Assembly (NCBI RefSeq): GCF_023555005.1
Contig: NZ_JAMJPJ010000001.1
Location: 248,001-312,000 of the forward strand
Source: Halomonas llamarensis
GTDB taxonomy: Bacteria > Pseudomonadota > Gammaproteobacteria > Pseudomonadales > Halomonadaceae
Length of the DNA stretch: 64,000 nt
Direction: 5' to 3'
Shown: piece after piece, positions 27,827 to 35,880 of the stretch
Layout: every line of letters begins with the position of its first letter
How positions within the stretch are numbered: the first letter of the stretch is position 1
Program-made: the position numbers and the translations under genes
Notes under the pieces: model-generated
Seen by the model: the letters and a program-made list of their open reading frames with translations, nothing else
What the model was told of the DNA's origin: nothing
Databases searched by the model: none

Positions 27827-28525
27827 TTAGTGGGTGAGGTCGGCGTCTATCAGGTCTTGGTCTATTCGCTCTATGCCCATCTGCCAGAAGTCGATTTCCA
27901 GGCGGGTAGCATCGCGGAAGATCTTGCTTAGTTCGGCAAAGCGGGCGGGGGTAACGTCAGCAAGGCGGGTGTTGAGCCATTCAAGCTCCGCCTGCATGGC
28001 GGCCTGAAACTCGTCGCCTTCGTACATGGCTATCCAGGCGTCATAGGGGTTTTGCGCGCCGCGCAGGGTAGATGGCTGAGCGTTCAGCCAGTTGGCGATT
28101 TCGCCATAGCCCACCAAGCAGGGGGCCAACGCCACGTGCAAATCGAGCAGATCGCCGCGGTTGCCGGTATCCAGCACATAGCGGGTATAGGCCAGGGTGG
28201 CCTTGGCTTCGGGAAGCGTTTCCAGCTCTTGCTCGGAAATCCCCCATTCCTGGCAAAAGCCCACGTGCAGCCCTAGCTCCACATCGACAATGGCTTTTAA
28301 GCCTTCGTGAGCTTGGCGAAGATCGGCGAGGGTGGGGCTTTTATAAGCCGCCAGCGCGTAGGCGCGGGCGAAGTGAATCAAAAACAGGTAATCCTGCTTT
28401 AAGTAGTGGCGAAACGACGCCTCTGGCAGCGTGGCGTTGCCCAACTGACGCACAAAATCGTGCTCGATATAGGCGCGCCACTCTTGCTGGCAGGCGGTGG
28501 TGAGATCAGTAAAGCGGTAGCCCAT
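27827..28525 (-). CDS. tenA: thiaminase II-like salvage enzyme TenA
   Basis: 232 residues, all-helical haem-oxygenase-like fold. TenA hydrolyses aminopyrimidine breakdown products of thiamine to HMP for reuse. Family blocks: FRHYLKQDYLFLIHFARAYA, the active-site Cys in LAPCLVGYGEI, and the C-terminal EIDFWQMG with a catalytic Glu. ATG 28525 is preceded by GGAGG 5 nt away; a longer frame to 28651 would run into the riboswitch leader. First gene of the tenA-thiC operon. Confidence 0.93.
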   Translation of the reverse strand: MGYRFTDLTTACQQEWRAYIEHDFVRQLGNATLPEASFRHYLKQDYLFLIHFARAYALAAYKSPTLADLRQAHEGLKAIVDVELGLHVGFCQEWGISEQELETLPEAKATLAYTRYVLDTGNRGDLLDLHVALAPCLVGYGEIANWLNAQPSTLRGAQNPYDAWIAMYEGDEFQAAMQAELEWLNTRLADVTPARFAELSKIFRDATRLEIDFWQMGIERIDQDLIDADLTH

Positions 28526-28529
28526 GATG

Positions 28530-28553
28530 CCTCCGGTAGTAATGATCCGGAGG
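28530..28553 (-). promoter_or_regulatory. hairpin covering the tenA ribosome binding site
   Basis: CCTCCGG and CCGGAGG form a perfect 7-bp stem with a 10-nt loop. The 3' arm is the tenA Shine-Dalgarno sequence. This is the expected off-state structure for translational control by the TPP riboswitch just upstream. Confidence 0.7.
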
Positions 28554-28620
28554 GCAGGCGGGTGAGATCGAGGAAATGGCGCGGAAGGCGGCGTGAAAAG
28601 AAGCCATGGCCATCGCTTGA

Positions 28621-28762
28621 TCCCTACGCCGGTACCCGCGCTGCCTATCATAAAAGCAGCAACGCATTAGCCGGATCAGGTTCAGCGGGACCAGCGCTTG
28701 TGGTGGACATGCTCTTGGCATCACACCTGCGCCATCTCAGCCGGATTCACCGGCACCCCGTC
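28621..28762 (-). ncRNA. TPP riboswitch controlling tenA-thiC
   Basis: On the minus strand the conserved TPP (THI-box) elements appear in order: GGGGTGCC (28759-28752), GGCTGAGAT, CCTGATCCGGCTAATGC and GCGTAGGGA ending at 28621. The P3 arm is extended (GCGC, GGTG and ATGC each have partners). About 30 nt with its own GCTGC/GCAGC hairpin is inserted in the P5 loop, between AATGC and CCGGCGTAGGGA. The switch precedes a hairpin that hides the tenA ribosome site, so ligand binding probably blocks translation. Confidence 0.93.
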
Positions 28763-28776
28763 AAGCAAGTCGTATC

Positions 28777-28805
28777 AGTCTAATGGAAGGGGTTTATTGC
28801 CGCAA
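28777..28805 (-). promoter_or_regulatory. candidate promoter of the tenA-thiC operon
   Basis: TTGCGG (28805-28800), 17 nt and TAGACT (28782-28777) lie just before the riboswitch and would start the transcript about 8 nt ahead of its first stem. Confidence 0.45.
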
Positions 28806-28921
28806 CAGTTTGGGAGTGCGTGTTCGACAGCAGGATGTTTAATACAGCGCGATGATGTTACAAAGATTTTCAACAACAGCATCGTCACACATTAGTGACA
28901 CAGCGTTAAAGGATCAGACCC

Positions 28922-30001
28922 ATGACAGATAACGTATCATCAAGAGCGATTGCCGCGCTTAGAAACCTGTTTATTGGCGATGCACTGGCCATGCCCGTGC
29001 ACTGGTTCTACAGCGTTCACGATATTGACCGCGCGTTTCCTGAGGGAATCAACACCTTCGAAGCACCGCCTGACTTTCATCCTTCATCGATCATGTCGAT
29101 GCACTCCACCAGCGGAGGTGGCCGCAAGCGTGCAGGCAGCCAACAGCTCGAGCTTGTCGGCGGTGTCATTCTGAAGGGGAAGCAAAGCTACTGGAATCGC
29201 CCAAACGTACATTATCATCAGGGTATGAGCCCAGGCGATAACACGCTCAACGCCCACTGTGCGTTAACACTCATGCACACCCTGGCAGAACCCGACCAGC
29301 ATTATGATAGCGATGCCTTTTTACAGGCCTACATCCAGCTGATGACGGCAGAGATACCCGCCCACCCGGATACTTACGCCGAATCTTACCATCGCGGTTT
29401 TTTCGCCAATCTGGAAAAGGGGTTGCCGCCCAAGCAGTGTGGCGCAGTGACTCACGACACACCTTCGATTGGTGGCTTGATCACCATTGCGCCGCTTGTC
29501 ATTAGCGAACGCCTGAAAGGCACCTCATTGGCGGATACCCGCAAGCTGTGCCGTCAGCACCTTGCTTTGACCCACCCGGACCGTTTTCTGGCGGACGTGT
29601 GTGACGCCTATGTGGAACTGATTGACGGCTTGTTATTTAGAGACAGTGACGACTTGGTAGAGGAGTCTCTACTCAAGGCCACCCGAAGCCTGTCAAAGCG
29701 TGACCTGACAAAGCTGGTTGAAAGCCAGTATACCGAACGCGAGGTGGTCGGACGTGTTTTATCCACCGCCTGTTACATTACGGATGCCTGGCCCGCGGTG
29801 CTATATCTTGCCTGCAAATACCACAAAACTCCGTTAAAAGCCTTGCAGATCAACGCCGAAATTGGCGGTGACAACGTACACCGAGGCGCCGTACTGGGAG
29901 TATTACTGGGATTGATCAACGGTGAAGCCGATGAAAGTCTGTTCGCCCGGTTAACCGAACATGCATCGATTAACCGGGCCATTGAGCAGCTTGTTTTATA
30001 A
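28922..30001 (+). CDS. ADP-ribosylglycohydrolase-like protein
   Basis: 359 residues of the ADP-ribosylglycohydrolase (DraG/ARH) superfamily. The N-terminal LRNLFIGDALAMPVHWFY matches the family GDALGxP block, and NAEIGGDNVHRGAVLGVLLG matches the C-terminal GGDTDT-hxGAhxGA block. Several metal-binding Asp positions are altered: MSPGDNTLNA stands where TDDT is usual, and GGDNVH replaces GGDTDT. It may therefore act on a substrate other than ADP-ribosyl-arginine, or be inactive. It is convergent with ovoA, with 6 nt between the stops. The specific substrate is unknown. Confidence 0.75.
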   Translation: MTDNVSSRAIAALRNLFIGDALAMPVHWFYSVHDIDRAFPEGINTFEAPPDFHPSSIMSMHSTSGGGRKRAGSQQLELVGGVILKGKQSYWNRPNVHYHQGMSPGDNTLNAHCALTLMHTLAEPDQHYDSDAFLQAYIQLMTAEIPAHPDTYAESYHRGFFANLEKGLPPKQCGAVTHDTPSIGGLITIAPLVISERLKGTSLADTRKLCRQHLALTHPDRFLADVCDAYVELIDGLLFRDSDDLVEESLLKATRSLSKRDLTKLVESQYTEREVVGRVLSTACYITDAWPAVLYLACKYHKTPLKALQINAEIGGDNVHRGAVLGVLLGLINGEADESLFARLTEHASINRAIEQLVL

Positions 30002-30007
30002 ACCTCG

Positions 30008-32155
30008 CTAGGCGCGACGCTCCCACAGCGTCACTTCCGAGAGGCTATGCTGATATTTATGCATGGTCTCGCGAATCACAAAGGGCACTTTTTCAGGCGC
30101 GCTGACCATACGGAAGTGGGGGTCAAGCAGCGCCTTCAAACCATCCAAGGTGCTGACGTTTTCGCCATCCTTCTTGAACCCACCAATCCACTCTTCCTTC
30201 GGCGTGTACTCTTCCAGCCAGGTATAAGGCGAGGCGACCATCAAGATGCCGCCCGCATTAATGCGCTCGTGAATGGTTTGCAAAAACTGGGCAGGTTTAT
30301 ACAGGCGGTCGATCAAATTCGCGGCCAACACGAGATCATAGCGGCTGAACTGCGGTTTGAGATTGCAGGCATCGCCCTGGTGAAAGCTAACGCGACTCGC
30401 GGCGTTTTCAAGCCCCAGGCTCGCCAGCGTGCGCTCTTGGTAGCTAACCAGCTCGCCTTCTTCCACCCGGGTATAGCGCAGCACTTTCTGCTCGGCCATT
30501 TCCGCGCCCTGGCGGATAAAGTTGGCCGAAAAGTCTACGCCGTCAACCTGCTCAAATTCACGGGCCAGCTCAAAGCTGCCGCGCCCGCTGGCGCAGCCCA
30601 AATCCAGAGCGCGTTTCTTTTCACGACCGGCCATGGCGGCTAGCGCCTTGTTGGCCAAGGCCTGCGGGAAGTTGGCCACGCCAAACCACTCATCGCCATA
30701 ATGGAATTCCGCGTACTCGGTCATGCGGGCATCGCTTTCGTAGTAGGCGCTGGGCATCTTGACTTCGGCATCCGACACCACATAGCGGAAGCCCGCATGC
30801 TGGAAGAAGTGGCGGCGAAACGCATAGCGGGCGCTAAGCCGGGTTTCGTTACCACAGGAAATCCAGGAGCCGCCTTTGATCAGGTTGTGTTGGTTATCGA
30901 ACGTCGGCGTGGTGAAGTCATCGTATAGCGGATGCACATCAAAGCCTGGAAACGGATAGGTGGGTGTTTCCATCCATTGCCAGACGTTGCCGACAACATC
31001 AAACCACTGGCCATGCTGGAAGCGCGTGACCGGGCAGGAAGAGGCGCCGTGATCCAAGTGCAGGTTGGCATTGGCAGGCGCGTCGCTTGCAAGCTCGGTG
31101 ACACCTGCCTCTTCAACCAGACGATGCCACTCATCTTCTGTCGGCATGCGCACCGGCTGGCAAATTTGCTCGCTCTTCCAGTGACAGAACGCCTTGGCTT
31201 CGTGGAAGTTGACCTCCACCGGCCAGTCCCAAGGCATTTCGACCTCTTCGGTCATCAAGCGCAAAAACCACTCGTTTTTCCACACCCAAAATGTCGGATG
31301 CGTTGCCTTGGCAAAGTTGCGCCAGCCCAGGCCTTCTTCCGTCCAGAACTCATCGGTCAGATACCCGCCTGCTTCAACAAATTCCAGAAACTCACTGTTG
31401 CTGACCAGAAACTGGCTGGCCTTGAATTCATCCACATTAGCGTGATGATGGCCGTATTCGTTGTCCCAACCGTAATAAGCGTCATCGAAGGACTTACCTA
31501 ATTTCACTTCCCCTTTCGGCACGGTAATCAGGCTATTTTCCGGCGGTTCACCGCTCACCCGAACAGGCTCCCATTCCAACTGAGGTGTGACCAGATGAAG
31601 CTGCTGCTGGCGAATCAGCACGGATGACGTTTCCAGATGAATCCGCTCGTGCTCGATACCCATCACAATAGGCCAGAACGGGCTGTCCCACCCAACGGGC
31701 AACGACAGCGGGAGCTCACGGATTAAACTGAGCACCGCTGTGCGAACGTAGCCGCGATACGCCATCACCTCACTGACTGACGGCCATTCATAATGGTCAT
31801 CATTCAGGTCATCCCAGCTCATTTCATCGACACCAACCGCGAAAATAGACTCCATATTCGGATCAATACGCGTCGGCAGAAGTTTCGCCAGCACCAGTTT
31901 ATTGACGAAAAACGTCGCGGTATGCCCAAGGTAGAAAATCAGCGGGTGCCTAAGCGGGATAGACTTTCGAACGTACGCTTCCTCACTCACTAGCGTGGTA
32001 AAAAGCGACTCGTAGCGGTCGAACGTCGCGGTAAAACAGGCCTCGATCTCTCGGCGTGTTGCTTCAGGGTCTTCACCCGCCAGCATTACGGAGCGAGGGA
32101 AGAGAGCAGACGATGTTGATGCTTGGAGCCCTGCGGGGGAGCGTGTAATAGTCAT
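30008..32155 (-). CDS. ovoA: ovothiol synthase OvoA (sulfoxide synthase/methyltransferase)
   Basis: 715 residues with the three-part OvoA layout. An N-terminal DinB-like domain carries the iron motif HX3HXE (His169, His173, Glu175). A central FGE-sulfatase domain follows (GNVWQWMETPTYPF and GGSWISCGNETRLSARYAFR). A C-terminal SAM methyltransferase ends the protein (LDLGCASGRGSFELA, about 510). The enzyme joins cysteine to histidine C5 and later N-methylates 4-mercaptohistidine to ovothiol A, a redox thiol. The methyltransferase domain separates it from EgtB of ergothioneine synthesis. The separate C-S lyase OvoB is not in the window. Confidence 0.95.
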   Translation of the reverse strand: MTITRSPAGLQASTSSALFPRSVMLAGEDPEATRREIEACFTATFDRYESLFTTLVSEEAYVRKSIPLRHPLIFYLGHTATFFVNKLVLAKLLPTRIDPNMESIFAVGVDEMSWDDLNDDHYEWPSVSEVMAYRGYVRTAVLSLIRELPLSLPVGWDSPFWPIVMGIEHERIHLETSSVLIRQQQLHLVTPQLEWEPVRVSGEPPENSLITVPKGEVKLGKSFDDAYYGWDNEYGHHHANVDEFKASQFLVSNSEFLEFVEAGGYLTDEFWTEEGLGWRNFAKATHPTFWVWKNEWFLRLMTEEVEMPWDWPVEVNFHEAKAFCHWKSEQICQPVRMPTEDEWHRLVEEAGVTELASDAPANANLHLDHGASSCPVTRFQHGQWFDVVGNVWQWMETPTYPFPGFDVHPLYDDFTTPTFDNQHNLIKGGSWISCGNETRLSARYAFRRHFFQHAGFRYVVSDAEVKMPSAYYESDARMTEYAEFHYGDEWFGVANFPQALANKALAAMAGREKKRALDLGCASGRGSFELAREFEQVDGVDFSANFIRQGAEMAEQKVLRYTRVEEGELVSYQERTLASLGLENAASRVSFHQGDACNLKPQFSRYDLVLAANLIDRLYKPAQFLQTIHERINAGGILMVASPYTWLEEYTPKEEWIGGFKKDGENVSTLDGLKALLDPHFRMVSAPEKVPFVIRETMHKYQHSLSEVTLWERRA

Positions 32156-32615
32156 CTCTTAGAACACCTTTTTATCTTTAAAAATATGGGCTTTCATCAG
32201 GCTTTTTACTAAAGCGGCAAACCAAAACGTTAGCATTTGACCTTTTTATAGGGCTTGAAATAGCGCCTGACCATCTCACCCCGTTTTGGCGTGGTGTCTC
32301 TGTTATCACCGCTGCCTTTACTTTGTGTAAATAGATACCATAGAACATTAAAAACCAAGAAGTCATACAAAAGCTACCTATAGTTGTACATATATGTACA
32401 CATACTTGCCAGAGCTACGCCTAAGCTAGGTTGAGCCTTTATGGTGGTAAGTGATGACGACTCTTGGGGGCACACTTTTGTCGCCTACTCGCTGAAGACG
32501 GGCGCCCCTGAGGGAATAACGAAACATCAATTAAAATCAATGCATTAACGTTATTTATAGTTTACTTGGTATATAATAACGTCGTACTTTCAAGCCAAAA
32601 GAAGATATCAACCTG
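32156..32615. other. divergent intergenic region between ovoA and the homocysteine methyltransferase gene
   Basis: 460 nt without a convincing gene. A 62-codon open frame on the minus strand (32178-32366) has no ribosome site or family features. The region is AT-rich compared with its neighbours and contains the palindrome at 32385-32400 and an AT-rich stretch (32540-32580, TTTATAGTTTACTTGGTATA) likely to hold the plus-strand promoter. Confidence 0.6.
32385..32400. promoter_or_regulatory. perfect 16-bp palindrome, candidate operator
   Basis: TGTACATATATGTACA is its own reverse complement and sits in the middle of the divergent spacer, 230 nt from ovoA and 216 nt from the plus-strand gene. 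The form (half-site TGTAC) suits a dimeric repressor or activator. No regulator gene is adjacent. Confidence 0.5.
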
Positions 32616-33527
32616 ATGATCCATGACAAAGAAAACATAGTGCTGCTCGACGGCGGGATGGGCCAAGAACTTAGGAAGCTCAGTCATCGACCCGTGTCAC
32701 CTCTGTGGTCTGCCCAGGTCATGCTCGACGAGCCTCACCTGGTGACTCACGTTCACCGCAATTTTATCGAAGCCGGTGCCCGTGTCATCACGCTCAACAC
32801 CTACAGTGCAACACCGCTGCGCTTAGCCCGCGACGGCAAGCCCGGTATGTTTGAATTGCTGCATGCTGCTGCGCTGAGTGCCGCTCATCAAGCGCGCGAT
32901 GGTAGCCATCAGGAAGTGCGCATCGCCGGTTGCTTACCGCCGTTGGTTGCAAGCTATCACCCAGATAGCGTGCCAGACGACGCTACCTGCCAGCGTGACT
33001 ATCGGCGCATCGTCGCCCGCCAGGCTGACGGGGTTGATGTGTTTCTGTGCGAAACGATGTCGCTGGCTCGCGAGGCACGTGCTGCTACGGTGGCAGCAGT
33101 GGAAAGTCAGCGCCCAGTGTGGGTAGCGTTTACGGTGGATGACAACGATGGTACACGCTTGCGCTCCGGTGAACTGCTGGCAGCAGTGGCACGAGACGTC
33201 GTGTCCCTTGGCGCTGAGCGCATCGTGGTGAACTGTTCCGTGCCAGAAGCGGTAACGACTGCTATGCATGAGCTTGCTAACCTTGGCGTTCCATTCGGCG
33301 GGTACGCCAACGGTTTTACCTCCATCGCCCCACTTCAACCCGGTGGTACAGTGGACAAGCTAACAGCGCGCACAGATCTTGACCCCGCAGCCTACACCGC
33401 GCATGCGCTAAAGTGGATTGAACAGGGTGCTACTATCGTCGGCGGTTGCTGTGAAGTTAGCCCCGCTCATATTGCCACTCTGGCCGAACACCTCACTGCC
33501 AAAGGACACCGCCTAGTGTCGTCTTGA
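32616..33527 (+). CDS. homocysteine S-methyltransferase family protein
   Basis: 303 residues, single-domain Zn methyltransferase of the BHMT/MmuM type. It starts with ENIVLLDGGMGQELR. The zinc ligands are in VVNCSVPEA and VGGCCEVSPAHI. Such enzymes move a methyl group from betaine, S-methylmethionine or similar donors to homocysteine or another thiol. Betaine is a common osmolyte in halophiles, but the donor cannot be read from the sequence. It is divergent from ovoA; a link to thiol methylation or cysteine/methionine supply is only a guess. Confidence 0.85.
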   Translation: MIHDKENIVLLDGGMGQELRKLSHRPVSPLWSAQVMLDEPHLVTHVHRNFIEAGARVITLNTYSATPLRLARDGKPGMFELLHAAALSAAHQARDGSHQEVRIAGCLPPLVASYHPDSVPDDATCQRDYRRIVARQADGVDVFLCETMSLAREARAATVAAVESQRPVWVAFTVDDNDGTRLRSGELLAAVARDVVSLGAERIVVNCSVPEAVTTAMHELANLGVPFGGYANGFTSIAPLQPGGTVDKLTARTDLDPAAYTAHALKWIEQGATIVGGCCEVSPAHIATLAEHLTAKGHRLVSS

Positions 33528-33534
33528 GTCATAT

Positions 33535-34917
33535 TTATGCCGTGTCATAAGATGCACCCGTTTTTAACCTCGCCAACACACTCGCTTTCGATGCCCGTTC
33601 GCGCTCTGCGTAGAGCGATAGCTCGTCGGTGACCGAAGCACCCAGCGCGTCCTCAAAGGCATCGCGATTCGCGTTACCCGCGTAGGCATCATTCTGCCCT
33701 TCCCCCAGGTTTGATTGGAAAATGCCCGCCGCGCTAACCGGTAGAAAGTCCTCATAAGTAATTGGCTGGGCTTCCACCAGACCTTGTTCGATCAACCCTT
33801 CAATATCGTGACCGGCACTCTCTTTAACGGCCTGACCTGCGGCTGTCAGGTAATAGTGAAAATACGCCAAACCCTCCCGGCGCATGGCCTCGTCATTATC
33901 AGGAAGCTTGGCAAAGACGTCTTGCATGACCCTTTGATATTCATCGTTATCCAGCCCAGCGGCTTGTTTGCGGCCTTCATTAAGCAACTGGTCATACAGC
34001 GCACGGCCTTTCGGTGTTAGCGCCACGCCGCGCTGCTCAATTTCACCAAAGCGCGCGGTGTGGGTACCTTGCGCATCACCGGCAAAGCGAATCGACTCTT
34101 CTAACGCTTTAAAGCTGGTTTGGCGCAGCAAAATGGGGCAGTCACGGCGCGGCGGCCCTTCGATCACCGCTTTGGGGTTCATGCCCACATCCGGCATGCG
34201 GCGCTGTACTGCATCGATATCCAAAGTGCGCGGCGTTAGGTGATTGATATGCGGCCCGCGAAAGCACACCACGTCGGCAATCAATCGGTGCTCGTCATGT
34301 AGGGCCTGATAGGTCTCCAGATCGACCGTGGCATCCTGGTGCCAACGGAAGGTTTCCAGCGCTTCCGTGACAAACTGGTCAGTCTCTTCGCTGGTTAACC
34401 CGCCCTGGGTTTCGTGGCGCTTGATGAGCTCCCGCGCGCCCGGAGTAAAAATATCTCGCTTGGCCAGAATCTCTTCTGAACGCTGGCGTAGCGTCTCGCT
34501 TCCAATGAGCTCTAAACGCAGTAGCGAGGTAAAAACGCGGAAAGGGTTCATCGCCAGGGCGTCATCGTCGATAGGCCGGAAGGCGGTTGAATGAACCGGC
34601 ACCCCCGCTTCGGAAAGATCGTAATAGCCCACCGGATGCATCCCCATCACGGCAAACAGCCGCCGCAGCATGGAAAGCTCATCGGCGGTTCCCACGCGAA
34701 TCGCTCCATGACGCTCTACGCTCAAACGGGCCAACTCGCCCTGGGCTTCCAAGCGGCGATGAAGCTCAGGCTGTTGGTGAAGCGTTTCGTGGTTCACGCT
34801 TTCCACCAGCTCAAGCAGCGTGCCGTACTGCGGCACTTCTGCCTGATACATGGCCGACATGGCCTTAGAGAAACGGTCGCGAACCTCATCGGTGGGAAGC
34901 AAGGTTGTTTGGGTCAT
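33535..34917 (-). CDS. hglS: 2-oxoadipate dioxygenase/decarboxylase HglS, copy 1
   Basis: 460 residues of the DUF1338/YdcJ family (VOC-like fold, Fe(II)). HglS converts 2-oxoadipate to D-2-hydroxyglutarate with O2, a step of lysine catabolism in Pseudomonas. Metal and substrate residues expected for the family are in RGPHINHLTPRTLDID and EGPPRRDCPILLRQTSFKA. ATG 34917 follows AAAGAGAG. About nine in ten residues match copy 2 at 41376-42728, the main differences being at both ends. It lies convergent with the homocysteine methyltransferase gene and is followed upstream by a rearranged segment, so it may be the transposed copy. Confidence 0.9.
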   Translation of the reverse strand: MTQTTLLPTDEVRDRFSKAMSAMYQAEVPQYGTLLELVESVNHETLHQQPELHRRLEAQGELARLSVERHGAIRVGTADELSMLRRLFAVMGMHPVGYYDLSEAGVPVHSTAFRPIDDDALAMNPFRVFTSLLRLELIGSETLRQRSEEILAKRDIFTPGARELIKRHETQGGLTSEETDQFVTEALETFRWHQDATVDLETYQALHDEHRLIADVVCFRGPHINHLTPRTLDIDAVQRRMPDVGMNPKAVIEGPPRRDCPILLRQTSFKALEESIRFAGDAQGTHTARFGEIEQRGVALTPKGRALYDQLLNEGRKQAAGLDNDEYQRVMQDVFAKLPDNDEAMRREGLAYFHYYLTAAGQAVKESAGHDIEGLIEQGLVEAQPITYEDFLPVSAAGIFQSNLGEGQNDAYAGNANRDAFEDALGASVTDELSLYAERERASKASVLARLKTGASYDTA

Positions 34918-35068
34918 TTCGTAGCTCTCTTTAGCTGTAGGGTCCTTGATGGTCAGATGAACTATAGAGGGTATTCGTTGCTGACATCCAGGGCGTTTCT
35001 TCAGCCATTCCTCCGAGAGCAGGCGCATGAGCTTTAAGCTGCATAAGCAAATGGCTTCTTAGGGATCT

Positions 35069-35115
35069 CTACAGCCCTTCCAGCAGGCGCAGAATCATCT
35101 GCGGCTGCTAATTGG
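35069..35115 (-). pseudogene. 47-bp 3' end of a flagellin gene
   Basis: The stretch beginning CTACAGCCCTTCCAGCAGGC is the same as 47313-47359, the last codons and stop of the short flagellin, apart from two changes (A to G and G to A). On the minus strand it encodes the flagellin end QMILRLLEGL plus stop. It abuts the BCCT relic, and the junction lies in the shared bases GCTGCT-ATTGGC. Confidence 0.85.
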
Positions 35116-35836
35116 CTTTATCGTGGCCTTTGTTGGCCTGTCGCTTTACGACGTTGATGTAGTTGCCAATAGCATCAGTACCGGCTTCGCCTGGATGGCA
35201 CGCGTGTTCGGTACCTATTTTGAACTACTGCTGATCGCCACCTTTTTCATCGCCATTGGCCTGGCCTTTACCCCCGCCGCCAATGCCAGAAATACGCACC
35301 TTCTGGCCATTTTTGTGGCGCACATTTCTCGTGACCGCACCATTCGCCAAATGATTGTCGCGGTCGCCGTTATCGCACCGATTGCCACCAGCGTATGGTT
35401 TACCCTGCTCGGTGGGTCAGGCATCTACTACCAGCTCAGCGGTGCCATTGAGCTGACTGAAGCGCTGAACAACTTCCAGTTTGACGTGGCCACACTAACC
35501 GTTGCGCAGGCGCTGCCCGGCGGCACCTGGATGGCACTGGCGATTTTGCTGTTAACGACCATTTTCGTGGCGACTACCGGTGACTCGATGAGCTACGCCA
35601 TCGCCGTTGTCGGTGCCGGTCATGACAACCCCAACCCTTACATTCGCGCTTTCTGGGGGATCGCCATGGCGCTGATGGCGGCGTTATTGCTGAACATGGG
35701 CGCCGGGCAAATCAGCGCACTACAGCAGTTTATCGTGATCACCGCCATTCCCGTTTCGCTGATCCTGCTGCCTACGCTATGGCACGGCCCCAAGGCTGCT
35801 TACGCCATGGCGCGGGAACAGGGCATTACCGAGTAA
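35099..35836 (+). pseudogene. BCCT-family transporter with large internal deletion
   Basis: The frame begins without a proper start (LLIGFIVAFVGLSLYDVD). It carries the first membrane segments of a betaine/choline/carnitine-type transporter up to IGLAFTPAANAR, then jumps to the C-terminal half at IFVAHISRDRTIRQM, a region that lies over 200 residues later in intact BCCT proteins. From there TM9-12 continue normally to the stop. Intact members have 500 or more residues; here about 245 remain and the substrate-binding core is gone. GTG 35123 could start translation, but a working carrier is not expected. The upstream part is replaced by a flagellin tail. Confidence 0.8.
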
Positions 35837-35840
35837 CGCA

Positions 35841-35880
35841 TTAAAGTGCTAAGCAGCGAGTAACGCTGCTTGGCACTTAA
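35841..35880. terminator. bidirectional terminator between the BCCT relic and the LysR gene
   Basis: TTAAAGTGC-AAGCAGCG pairs with CGCTGCTT-GCACTTAA around a short loop. It starts 5 nt after the BCCT stop and overlaps the LysR stop codon. Confidence 0.6.

Noticed and set aside
32178-32366. 62-codon open frame upstream of ovoA
   Set aside because: No ribosome site, no recognisable domain, and it occupies the promoter side of a divergent spacer.
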